Positions 9,801 through 18,094 of a stretch of 64,000 bases of DNA are shown one piece after another. Each line of letters opens with the position of its first letter. The stretch's first letter is position 1. Under the pieces are notes generated by a model. The model saw only the letters and a program-made list of their open reading frames with translations, did not search any database and had not been told where the DNA came from. Origin of the DNA: an uncultured Croceitalea sp. Its GTDB lineage: Bacteria > Bacteroidota > Bacteroidia > Flavobacteriales > Flavobacteriaceae. Position numbers and translations under genes: made by a program. The DNA is taken from contig CANLWK010000001.1 of the NCBI GenBank assembly GCA_947494805.1, positions 558,001-622,000 on the forward strand, read 5' to 3'.

Positions 9801-11427
9801 TGGTGATGGTATTGCCACCAGCGGAAACGGTAAAGCCCATATTGCTGCCAGCGGGCACATGTATATCAATGTAGCCCTGTTCCCCAATGGGTATGGACAT
9901 GCTTCTGTACGCCGTGCCACCACTGCGTGCCGAGGCCAGAACCAGACCGTCTCTGTCTTCAAATACAACATTTTCAACCCCATGGACATCACGGGTCACC
10001 GTTTTGTAAATTCTGTAGTTGTCGTAGCTGCTATCGCCAAAGGCGCCATTTTGAGAGAGTTCTTTCGATGCTCTCATGGTAAAGCTGTAAGCTTGGGGCC
10101 ATTCGCCATTGATTTTATTGCCGCCAATCGTCTTTAAGGGAACATTGGGCATGAACTTGCTGTAAATACTTCTTGAGAAAGGGTAATCAGTAGCATCTTG
10201 ATACGGTTCCCTAGTATTGTTCTCGCTATAAAACCATCCCAAGGTCGACGATTGTTTGCCTACAATGGCCGGATTGTTTTCATTTGATTCAAAATCACTT
10301 TTTGTATAAGGATTACCATTGGTTTTAGAAACAAAAGTGTCTTGATACTCAAAAGTGCCATTTATGCCAGTAGGTGCCCCAAAGCTTGTAAGGGCCGGTC
10401 TACCCTCGGTATCGTACAAGGTCTGGTTGGCCCAAATCTGACCAGTTTTGGTGTCCAGGTTCTGTGATTGATCTACTTTGCCCAATTCATCATAATAGGT
10501 GATTCCGTTTTGTTTGATGGTCTGGTCAATATCATACCCTATGGACCATACGTAATTTCGGTCAGTATCATTTACGGACAATGGGTTTTGATTGGTACAG
10601 CCGTTGTTCGCCTGTGGCCCATTCACATTGGGGCAAAGGTCACTGTTGTTCAAAACATAGGTGCCGTTGGCATCATTTGGTGGTTGACTGCACTGTACTT
10701 TGTTTAAAGGAGACGTTGCTCCGAGTCCATCTCCGTCAGCATCTAAATACCAAACCGTGGCCGGGTTGATATTGGTGTTGTTGTCATTACAATCGCCGCC
10801 TTGCGGCACATAACTGGAAGAAGAAGGATAGCTTCGAAACTCTGTATTGGAGTTTACTCCATAGGTATCCCCATCATTGTCAAAATAGAAGGTTCTTGGG
10901 GAAACATCGGTAATGTTGGGGTTGCCATCATTGTAATCATTATTATTGGTCACTGGATTGGTAAGGCCTTGTGGAGTACAGCCGTATGATGAAGTATTTG
11001 GGTCGCCGAAGCTGTCATTATCTGCATCTTGATACCAATTGCGTGCAATTGTAATGTTGGCATTGCCATCATCACAGTCATCAAAGTTTGTGGCATAACC
11101 TGACGGTGGATAAGAAGAACCTTGACAGATAAGTGTGCTAGCGGTCGACCCATAACCATCACCATCATTATCACGATAGAATCGCCTTGGGTACACGCTC
11201 GAACTACTATCATTACAATCCCCACCCTTTCTAACGTAACCCGTATCTCCTGAAAAATAACAGACCAAAGATCCTGAGCCAAAACCATCGCCATCACCAT
11301 CATAGTAGCCTAATTTTCCACATTCAGGTCCATTTGGCCCTTCATCAAAACAACCGTTTGGGCAATTTTGAGCGGTTGCCATGTTCATGAAGCCCAACAC
11401 CGCTATAAAAATTATTATTTTTTTCAT
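6874..11427 (-). CDS. RHS-repeat protein with calcium-binding-like N-terminus, RHS core and variable tip (TcC-like)
   Basis: The 1517-residue protein has a Sec signal peptide (MKKIIIFIAVLGF ... ATAQ). Residues about 38-265 carry five acidic repeats of the type YYDGDGDGFG ... GGDCND, matching the MopE-like putative metal-binding motif. A long stretch of YD/RHS repeats follows, then the RHS-associated core (YRYAFQGQEKDAQTGMEAFE ... LGRWLTTDPARQYVSPYLG ... NPLSMIDPDG) ending near residue 1305. The remaining about 212 residues are a glycine-rich, beta-strand-rich tip that I cannot assign; no nuclease or deaminase motif is apparent. RHS proteins form a hollow cage that encloses the tip. The gene follows a larger RHS-like gene by 33 bases and overlaps a small downstream gene, as expected for a split Tc-like or polymorphic toxin. 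Confidence 0.85.
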   Translation of the reverse strand: MKKIIIFIAVLGFMNMATAQNCPNGCFDEGPNGPECGKLGYYDGDGDGFGSGSLVCYFSGDTGYVRKGGDCNDSSSSVYPRRFYRDNDGDGYGSTASTLICQGSSYPPSGYATNFDDCDDGNANITIARNWYQDADNDSFGDPNTSSYGCTPQGLTNPVTNNNDYNDGNPNITDVSPRTFYFDNDGDTYGVNSNTEFRSYPSSSSYVPQGGDCNDNNTNINPATVWYLDADGDGLGATSPLNKVQCSQPPNDANGTYVLNNSDLCPNVNGPQANNGCTNQNPLSVNDTDRNYVWSIGYDIDQTIKQNGITYYDELGKVDQSQNLDTKTGQIWANQTLYDTEGRPALTSFGAPTGINGTFEYQDTFVSKTNGNPYTKSDFESNENNPAIVGKQSSTLGWFYSENNTREPYQDATDYPFSRSIYSKFMPNVPLKTIGGNKINGEWPQAYSFTMRASKELSQNGAFGDSSYDNYRIYKTVTRDVHGVENVVFEDRDGLVLASARSGGTAYRSMSIPIGEQGYIDIHVPAGSNMGFTVSAGGNTITTYNLISESTVSPSIGLANGFYRVAVSNPDSYVAGSATVTYRENYYDYALNEYDDADRLVASYQPKGSTLATKPKTTYQYDALGQLTYTDSPDEGKAWFKYRKDGQIRYSQNSKQKDPNEDGSYGDAEFSYTQYDTFGRPIESGVLVGTGFQNADPDNPNLASGTKKEVQNTIYDSTTNAFDLGSRQSSYPSMDFTAGNVVYTANDQSKTWYSYDIYGRVKWLVQEIVGLNNTRALRTKTVDYEYHPVSGLVTQVIYQKDASDQFIHRYTYNIADELTTVETSTNGSTYLTQATYTYYESGGLKRMELANGAQGLDYVYSLGGQLKGINHPALNATSDPGGDTNDLFGMQLDYHRSDYQRNVPNIGAAVYGQDRLNGNLKGIRWNNKILNQSNPSAYAFQYNRDNWLTNADFGTFLGNGNSSAPTTYPDNGTYTSASGTIVREATQSITLGENFHAQPGSNFTARIVSANGFEDVGNGEYDVTGIEYDPNGNIEKLKRNKDGSNKAMDDLTYRYKTTPQDGPNQLLRVDDATYNGSGDAPNADDITDQDGNNYDYNAIGQMTANVSEGLTYMYNASGLVTEVSKNGQPLVRFNYNDRNHRVKKERYNAQGDLVQTTHYVRDVAGSVMAVYIDQSIKEHPIYGSSRIGIRQVGSSTDKYVYEMTDHLGNVRMVFEKSGNTAVEEGFTDYYPFGMPMPNRNGLDPDNYRYAFQGQEKDAQTGMEAFELRLWDGRLGRWLTTDPARQYVSPYLGMGNNPLSMIDPDGAMAINGCCDGWKKLWDWATGIGKAKDQIAQSQGSNITDEEIEFKNGERLSEGLAGAEEDLRNLPYNLTPDAIGLHAGGSGGAFIGGDTNVQAVLILKGEDAGYFNLFINSGGYAADGVDTSFSAGIDFGYYTGNSVHTSVDLPGTYAGGEVGISPGVGFSVSNILSLDSELTPTWNWSSANFSLGVKASPASGANLKAVYGATTPFFKNERK

Positions 11428-11460
11428 TGTAAAGATTTTTTGTTTAAAGTGATTGGTTTT

Positions 11461-14400
11461 CTACTGTTGAGGGTCATTACCACCACCGCCACTACCGCAG
11501 TCTTGGCGAAGGTGATTGCCGTTTGCCGTTTTGACGGAGCCCGATACCAAGTCCCTGACCTTACAGCGGTAGTAGATTCTTCCGTTTGGACAGCTTGTGC
11601 TTATTGGAATTTCGGTATTTGTCGTCCAACCTCCATAAGGTGATAGACTTCCAGAGCTTGAGCCCGTGTACCATTGGTATTCAAAATCACCGCTTCCCCC
11701 ATTGGCATAAGCTGTTAGCGTGGTTGTACCAACGTTAATGTTGCCTACCCCCAAACTCAAATAAATGGCGGGATATTGGGCATTAAAATCAACTGCGCCA
11801 TCACCGTTGGTATCAAATGAAGTGATATTCTTGTAATAGTATTTGTATTCGTTCCCCTTTTTCAAGCCACCGGTGCCGTTTCCATTATAATCCACTATTT
11901 CATTGTAAGATCTAACGAGTCTCCCCATTTCATCATATTCATACATAGAGGCCAAATTATTTGGTCCTAAGATGGCGATAAGCTCGTCATGCTGGTTATA
12001 CACATATGAAGACATAGTCGATGTCACCGGATGCACCCTGAAGTCATCAACATAAACGGTACTGCCCGTGGTGGTCACTTCAACATTTTTTGTACCGTTG
12101 ATATCAAAGTAGAAATTGAGCAATACCCAATCACCTGCCCGTTGTGTTTCACTGTTTTTATAGCTTACCAAACCAGAAATACCACCCACTTTTAAACGTG
12201 TACTGGTATGGGTGCCATATTTGGCCCATAACGAGGCCTTGTATTTATTGGTCTTACCCTGTGTTACCGAAACCTTATAGCCAGTTTCACCCGAGGTAAT
12301 CTGCAATGAGTATTTACCCGTATGAAAATTTGAACTACGACTTGCCGTAGCCTGCTGTACTTCACCACCAAAACTTCCCGCGACCAAATCTTCGGCCCCA
12401 GAATAGAAGAGCTCATTGTATCTTGCATTTCCAACTGCATAAATTTTCGCGTGGTTTTCCCCCATTTTTGTAGCGGCGCTATTGTCATTGATATCTACAA
12501 CTTCTAAAGGCATTGAGAAGTTACTGTACCTAGTTGTCTCTGAAACCAATCGCCAATTTTGTTGAGTGTTATTGGCCTGTGGCCAATTAAAGTCAACAAA
12601 ATTGTTATACGTGCCATCTGGGTTGATATTGCCGTCCCAAACAAAGTTTTTATGCTTTCGCCAAACCCCCTGGCCCGTGGAAGACCATGTGGTAACACCT
12701 GCATTGATTTCTTTCCATTGTCCGGCTATACTTAAATAGCTGGTGTTCCCCGTTACCTGCGAGAGCATGTGTTTATTGTTCGTGCCTTCACTTTTAGAAC
12801 CCATTGCAGGGTACTTGGTATATGCAGGAATGAGCGTGTTCTTTATGGTCTTATTGTCTCCAGCGGTTGTCTCGGTTTCTAAGACTTGCCCTGTATTGAA
12901 ATCAAACACCTTATTACTGGTCATGGATGTTATACCTCCCTCATGTACGGTCACACTTTCAAGTACATTGGGATATTTAATTTTAGAGGAGTTACTAAAG
13001 TTTAGACTTCTATCTTGAGGCGTATTTGACAAGATGTTTTTTACAGTTACAAAAGACTCCTGCATTATACCTTGATTGATTGAAGTCTTGCTTTTATAGG
13101 TGTTTACGGTCTTTTGAACAATCTGGTCAAATTGGTTGTATCTGGTGGTAGTTTCCAACCTACCCAAAGATGATAGATGGTTTTCCAAGATATACTTGTC
13201 GCGAGTCCCTTTCATGTTCTGGGTTCCAACATCGATGTTTGCAGTCCATGTCTGGGTTTTGTCAATTTTCAATACATCGTCAATCGCAAAGGAATTACTG
13301 GTGTCAACGGCATTTTTTAGTACTTTGAATTGATATTGGGTCTTATCGAGAAAATTGCCATTACCCGTTTTTTCTACGGTCACAAATTCATAATTGACAT
13401 AAGGTGGGGGTAATTCACCTATGAATTTGACTTCTTTAGAGTACCGGGATGGTGCATAAGATACACTTCCCGAAGACCTATAGTTACTGCCGTATTTGTC
13501 ATGATTAAAATCTGGATGGTTGTAATAATAATTGGATGCGTAATTGTTGCCTAAGCCATCGCTTACCGAAATTTCTTTGACACGAACCCCGCCGCCATCA
13601 ACATTGCGCATTTCTTTGTTGCCATAGAAGTAATAGTCAAAGACCAGTCTTGGCGAAACATTGATACAGCCACTGGGTTGTTCACACTCTCCCCTTAGGT
13701 TCGTTGCCAAGATCATACCAGGGTGGTGTTTTCTGCCAATAGGGGTTTTGGAGAAAAAATCGTTCAACCCACCGTTCGACTCTTGGACATAGGCCAATGA
13801 GGTCTCAAACAACACACTGTTTTGGTTCACAGATATTACATTGACCTGTTCTTTGGGGATGTCAATTCGTAACTGACGTGATTTACACCCGCCGCTGAAA
13901 TAATCTTTAATATAACACGACCATAGATCCATTTCTGTATTGCCCAATTCAAAATGGTCGTTAAATCGAATACCAGCACTATTGTTTTGCTCGTTTTCAA
14001 CAAGTATTCTCAATTTATTACTGACAACGCTAAAGGTAAATTGCATTTTATCATCGAAGACACGTCGTGATGGGGCTACCTCGCGGTAAAAATCATCTTC
14101 TTCATAGGTCATATTAATTTCGCCACCGCTAGGGTTAACCACTTTTTTTAAGCTGCCCTGAGCAGGGGTGCTGGCATAGCCCCAGTCATCAACACTATTA
14201 TTGTTATAATGAGCTCCATTATATTCAAAAAGATACGGAGGCAACAAACCAACACCATTTTTACCTTTTGAAAATAGACGGTTTAAGGTCAGTCGGCCTG
14301 ATGTTGAGTTGGCCACATTTTTAAATAGTTTGTAATCATGGATAAAATCAATTACTTCTTTTGAGGTGTTTTCAATTTGCGCCAGATCCACATCATTTAC

Positions 14401-16866
14401 ATCCAAAACATTGTTATAAAACTCTCCAAGGTATGCTACATTCTTTACGTTTAAATCTGGCAAGCTTACCTCACTACCATTTGAGGTGTTGTTGTGCTTG
14501 AATTTTTCAATTATTTTAATCTCGGACTTGAGCGTGCCTTGACTTTCTTGAGGATTAGGAGTCGTTATATCACTGGGGATATCACTATTTTTAAAGACCA
14601 AAACCTTGTCAAGCTTTAATGTTTTATGCGTTCTGGTATTGACGTAGACTCCAGTTTTAATTTCTGCCGTTGCATTCGCCAGATCAAAACAGTTTCCGGG
14701 GAGATATCTAAAGGTACCCTTCAGGAAACAATCATAGTCACCAACAGCTATTAGACCACCATTTGAACCATTTACAATTTGAGTATACCATTTAAGATTC
14801 TGAGGACCGCTTCCTATCTGCATAGGTGTAGATCGATTATCTATTCTTTCACTCTTAAGAAAAAATGCTGAGTGGGTTCTGGTATTTATTTTGTTCAAAT
14901 AATACACTTCTTTAATGCCCCACTCATATGACTTTGATCGTTCCATTTCTAAATAGTCATTTGCCCCGGCCGGGTTACGCCACGAGTAGCCATCACTCCA
15001 TTTACCATATTCGAAGTTGACCCAATACCCCCAATCGGTTTCATCTACACGATTATTTTGATTTACATCAAAATAATCAGGTCCCGTAACCGCGGTTAAA
15101 AGCCAATCAGTAGCATAGGGATCCAACGATTGCTCTTCATAAAATTTCTCATCTGAATCTACATCTATCTGAGAACTCCTCATGAATTTTTCTTTTTGAT
15201 AGATAGGTAAGGAATAATGATAGGTTTTGCCGTCAGTGGCCGTAATTTGAAACGCCCCAATACCGTCTTCGGTTTTTTGGCCTAGAAATTGGGCGCGGTT
15301 GAACCCTTTGCTTGAAGTCTCAATAAAACCATTGGGAAGTCCCGAATTTAGTTGTTTATTGGTGAAGGTCTGTACATAGTTGCCTTTGGTTACCCTTCCA
15401 TTTGAACCAATATAATTGGTCTTGCCATCGGGGGATGTATGATTCAAATATGATGTGGGTTGATAGGCGCTGCTTAAATTCCAACTTGAAATAGGTGTCC
15501 AATTGTTGGTTTGTAACCGAAGGTAAGATGCATTGGTGTTATCAAAATAGAAAAAGGGTTTTTTGGTTGCATCGAGTCCACTTTGAAAATTGGTTACGGG
15601 CACCCTGCTTTTTAGCACGGTTCGTTTTGAACCATTTCTATTTCTCTCGAGAACTTCGTATTTATTGTCAAGAACCCCCATTTCAAAGAGTTTGGGTTGC
15701 ATGCTTCCTATAAGTCCCTGGGCATTTATGTTATAGCTGTCATAACTGATAAAGCCAAAAGTATTGTCTTTTTTTTGTGCGTTTTTATCATATTCAAATA
15801 TGGACTCGTACGAGTCAAAATGGTTCATAAAAGGAAGGTCGTCATTATGATATCTGTAACTGGAATTATTTGCGTATAAACTACCTATACCTGAATAGGC
15901 CAGCCGGTCGACTACCCAATACCTTGTTTTTCTCTTTGAATATGACAATGACAAAAAGGGTAAGGGCAACATCAATTCAAGTGATTTGTTTTTTACACTT
16001 AAAGCTGTACTTGAGACCGAGTTATTGCCATATAGACTAATATTGCCTTGACCAATGTTGATACTGCCGCCATTGGTGCCAAGTGTCATACCAACCCCAG
16101 ACTTAGAAAGAGAACCTGTTACGCCCCCATTTTTGAAGTTTGTGCCTATTGAAGCACTGAAGAGTGATCTACTTCCTTCAACATTGAACTTTTCGCCAGT
16201 ATCAACATCAACTACTTGACTAGTGATCGATTTGACCACGTCAAAATTTACGCCAACACCATCTGTTCCAAGTCGTCCTCCAACACCGGCTATTGAGGCC
16301 GAAAAACCAACATCCCTACTGCTTGAATATGAAGTTTCGCCACCAAAGGCACGATGACTTGACTGCGATACATAAAGACCTATGGAGCTGTTATTTCCAA
16401 AACCCACACTGGCACTAAAAGAACTCGATTGTGTTTCGCCGCCAATATCATAAACAAAATCTACTTTTCGACCTTCTTTCCAATCATCTGGGACTCCAGA
16501 GACGTTTCTATTTATGGCACCCGGGTTTAAGCTCCACCCAAGCCCAACCCAAGAGGCTTCTTGATCCATGGCAATCCCTGAATGATAGGAAAGTGCCAAA
16601 GGGTAGCCACCCTCGGGGGACGGAATATTTAACAAGGGGAGCACGTAACTCAAATCACCTGTGGACAGGTTGACCATGTCTGTGGCATCAACAGGTTCAA
16701 AAGCACTTGCTTCTGGAGCACTTGGCCCGCTATTTGAAGCGAACAACATGTTTACGGGCAATAAACTGGGTAGAAAGGTCAGTGTCAAAAACACGGCCAT
16801 CGCTTTATGTGAAAATTTGGTCTTTTTCATGTGGTGATTTTTTTTCTTTATGGGTTCGGTATTCAT
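11461..16866 (-). CDS. Giant RHS-like protein without RHS core (TcB/SpvB-like)
   Basis: The 1801-residue protein has a signal peptide. The first ATG is at 16866, but an ATG at 16830 (MKKTKFSHKAMAVFLTLTF) gives a more typical signal peptide and may be the real start. After it comes the motif region found at the head of Bacteroidota RHS/SpvB-type proteins (VDATDMVNLSTGDLSYVLP, YHSGIAMDQEASWVGLGWSL), a long beta-rich region, and only a few YD-type repeats near the end (YVYNQHDELIAILGPNNL, YEYDEMGRLVRSYNE). It lacks the RHS-associated core and ends in a short immunoglobulin-like segment and a Gly-rich tail. Together with the next gene it resembles the TcB-TcC split, in which both proteins build one cocoon. 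It lies 2 bases after a lipoprotein gene. Confidence 0.82.
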   Translation of the reverse strand: MNTEPIKKKNHHMKKTKFSHKAMAVFLTLTFLPSLLPVNMLFASNSGPSAPEASAFEPVDATDMVNLSTGDLSYVLPLLNIPSPEGGYPLALSYHSGIAMDQEASWVGLGWSLNPGAINRNVSGVPDDWKEGRKVDFVYDIGGETQSSSFSASVGFGNNSSIGLYVSQSSHRAFGGETSYSSSRDVGFSASIAGVGGRLGTDGVGVNFDVVKSITSQVVDVDTGEKFNVEGSRSLFSASIGTNFKNGGVTGSLSKSGVGMTLGTNGGSINIGQGNISLYGNNSVSSTALSVKNKSLELMLPLPFLSLSYSKRKTRYWVVDRLAYSGIGSLYANNSSYRYHNDDLPFMNHFDSYESIFEYDKNAQKKDNTFGFISYDSYNINAQGLIGSMQPKLFEMGVLDNKYEVLERNRNGSKRTVLKSRVPVTNFQSGLDATKKPFFYFDNTNASYLRLQTNNWTPISSWNLSSAYQPTSYLNHTSPDGKTNYIGSNGRVTKGNYVQTFTNKQLNSGLPNGFIETSSKGFNRAQFLGQKTEDGIGAFQITATDGKTYHYSLPIYQKEKFMRSSQIDVDSDEKFYEEQSLDPYATDWLLTAVTGPDYFDVNQNNRVDETDWGYWVNFEYGKWSDGYSWRNPAGANDYLEMERSKSYEWGIKEVYYLNKINTRTHSAFFLKSERIDNRSTPMQIGSGPQNLKWYTQIVNGSNGGLIAVGDYDCFLKGTFRYLPGNCFDLANATAEIKTGVYVNTRTHKTLKLDKVLVFKNSDIPSDITTPNPQESQGTLKSEIKIIEKFKHNNTSNGSEVSLPDLNVKNVAYLGEFYNNVLDVNDVDLAQIENTSKEVIDFIHDYKLFKNVANSTSGRLTLNRLFSKGKNGVGLLPPYLFEYNGAHYNNNSVDDWGYASTPAQGSLKKVVNPSGGEINMTYEEDDFYREVAPSRRVFDDKMQFTFSVVSNKLRILVENEQNNSAGIRFNDHFELGNTEMDLWSCYIKDYFSGGCKSRQLRIDIPKEQVNVISVNQNSVLFETSLAYVQESNGGLNDFFSKTPIGRKHHPGMILATNLRGECEQPSGCINVSPRLVFDYYFYGNKEMRNVDGGGVRVKEISVSDGLGNNYASNYYYNHPDFNHDKYGSNYRSSGSVSYAPSRYSKEVKFIGELPPPYVNYEFVTVEKTGNGNFLDKTQYQFKVLKNAVDTSNSFAIDDVLKIDKTQTWTANIDVGTQNMKGTRDKYILENHLSSLGRLETTTRYNQFDQIVQKTVNTYKSKTSINQGIMQESFVTVKNILSNTPQDRSLNFSNSSKIKYPNVLESVTVHEGGITSMTSNKVFDFNTGQVLETETTAGDNKTIKNTLIPAYTKYPAMGSKSEGTNNKHMLSQVTGNTSYLSIAGQWKEINAGVTTWSSTGQGVWRKHKNFVWDGNINPDGTYNNFVDFNWPQANNTQQNWRLVSETTRYSNFSMPLEVVDINDNSAATKMGENHAKIYAVGNARYNELFYSGAEDLVAGSFGGEVQQATASRSSNFHTGKYSLQITSGETGYKVSVTQGKTNKYKASLWAKYGTHTSTRLKVGGISGLVSYKNSETQRAGDWVLLNFYFDINGTKNVEVTTTGSTVYVDDFRVHPVTSTMSSYVYNQHDELIAILGPNNLASMYEYDEMGRLVRSYNEIVDYNGNGTGGLKKGNEYKYYYKNITSFDTNGDGAVDFNAQYPAIYLSLGVGNINVGTTTLTAYANGGSGDFEYQWYTGSSSGSLSPYGGWTTNTEIPISTSCPNGRIYYRCKVRDLVSGSVKTANGNHLRQDCGSGGGGNDPQQ

Positions 16867-16868
16867 AA

Positions 16869-17519
16869 TTATAGTGTTTGGTCAAATGTTAATTGCGGTT
16901 CTTGCACTATGGGTTTGGTCGGTACCTTAAAACCCACTTCACCTGTAGCGAAGCCTAAATCTTCTATGGTAAAGTGAAAATAGTCTTCGTTTAAAGCGGC
17001 CTTGTCCTTAGGGTATACCAATAACAAATTGGTACTGTTGGCCATACCGTACATTCTGGGATATATGTAATCGGCCAGAGGTATGGTATCCCTACTTTTA
17101 GTTATCAGGTGTACCTTATTGTCCATACCAAAGGCCAATTGGTTCACCATGGTCCCAAATGCCGCCCTGTCGGCTGCCTTGCTGTTGAGCAGTTCTTGGT
17201 CATTGGCGCTCATGCTGAGGTTAAAATAGAGGTAGTCGCCATAGATCTGTCTAAGGCTATCAATTGCCATTTGGTCAAAATCGTCGGTAAGTGACTGTTT
17301 GACCAATACGTCTGTGGGGCGATAGGTAAGGGCATACTTTATATGCCCCATTGTTTTTTCAAGGTGATAGCCATTTTCAGGGTTTTTGATATAGGTCCAC
17401 AGCTCTTTTTCTGAACTGAACTTTTTTTGGCATCCACTTGTTATACCTAATACGGCTAGGCAGAGCATACCTTTGGCAAAAAACAGTGCCGTTTTGTTGT
17501 CTTTCCAATTACTTTCCAT
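16869..17519 (-). CDS. Lipoprotein of the RHS operon, unknown function
   Basis: The product is a lipoprotein with lipobox GITSGC after a hydrophobic segment. I chose the ATG at 17519; an in-frame ATG at 17540 would overlap the preceding gene by 32 bases, whereas 17519 overlaps it by 11. The mature part (about 185 residues) is not a family I recognise. It has helical and strand segments, a KVHLITKSRDTIPLADYIYPRMYG stretch shared in style with other RHS-operon lipoproteins, and no enzyme motif. It is squeezed between the OmpH/Skp-like gene and the giant RHS-like gene, with overlap or 2-base spacing, so it probably serves assembly or surface placement of the RHS proteins. That role is inferred from position only. 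Confidence 0.65.
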   Translation of the reverse strand: MESNWKDNKTALFFAKGMLCLAVLGITSGCQKKFSSEKELWTYIKNPENGYHLEKTMGHIKYALTYRPTDVLVKQSLTDDFDQMAIDSLRQIYGDYLYFNLSMSANDQELLNSKAADRAAFGTMVNQLAFGMDNKVHLITKSRDTIPLADYIYPRMYGMANSTNLLLVYPKDKAALNEDYFHFTIEDLGFATGEVGFKVPTKPIVQEPQLTFDQTL

Positions 17520-18090
17520 TGTAGTCTGCATTGAGTCCATTTAACACAGTTTGGGTTAGATCTGCAGCATCTTCGGCATACATGATGTTGCCACCACCGC
17601 TGGCACCAAAAATGACGCGATACCCATTGTTCTTACCAAAGTCTTTTACAAAGTCATTGATGTCATTGATGACGGTCTGGGTCATTTTTTGGTCTTCTTC
17701 TTGTACCTGTTTTTGAATGGCCTGCTGATAATTATTGATTTGTTGCTGCTTGTTCTGCAACAGTTCTTGTTTGAGCTCCAGTTCTTTTTTGGTCATGGAG
17801 GACCGTTCTTTTTCATAGGTTTTAAGCTCATCTTGCCAGTTGACCATAAGGCTGTCAACATTGGCCTTTAGGGTATTGGTTTTTTTGTTGAAAGCGTCTC
17901 GCTCGACTTTAGTGCGGTCATAGCCTTCAACCAACTTGTTGATGTCTACATAGACCAGCGCTGATGTTGAGTGACTTTTGAAAAACACAAATAGGCTCAT
18001 CAATAGTGCTATAAGGGCAACAGGGAGTGTAAGTTTGTTCAATGCGCTCATTGATGTATCAGAGGCGGTATTTTTTTTCTTTTTATTCAT
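17509..18090 (-). CDS. Membrane-anchored OmpH/Skp-like coiled-coil protein
   Basis: The start is placed at the ATG at 18090 (MNKKKKNTASDTSMSALNKL), 4 bases after the previous stop; a longer frame to 18207 would overlap the neighbouring gene. The 193-residue product has a basic cytoplasmic head, one membrane segment (PVALIALLMSLFVFF), then the OmpH/Skp layout: a short strand VYVDINKLVEGY, a long Gln/Lys/Glu-rich coiled coil (about 60-140) and a closing strand pair, NGYRVIFGASGGGNIMYAED. Skp proteins are soluble periplasmic trimers that hold unfolded outer-membrane proteins. Here the cleavable signal is replaced by an anchor without an obvious cleavage site, suggesting a chaperone tethered to the inner membrane and dedicated to the fibre and RHS cargo of this operon. 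Confidence 0.72.
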   Translation of the reverse strand: MNKKKKNTASDTSMSALNKLTLPVALIALLMSLFVFFKSHSTSALVYVDINKLVEGYDRTKVERDAFNKKTNTLKANVDSLMVNWQDELKTYEKERSSMTKKELELKQELLQNKQQQINNYQQAIQKQVQEEDQKMTQTVINDINDFVKDFGKNNGYRVIFGASGGGNIMYAEDAADLTQTVLNGLNADYNGK

Positions 18091-18094
18091 CGGT

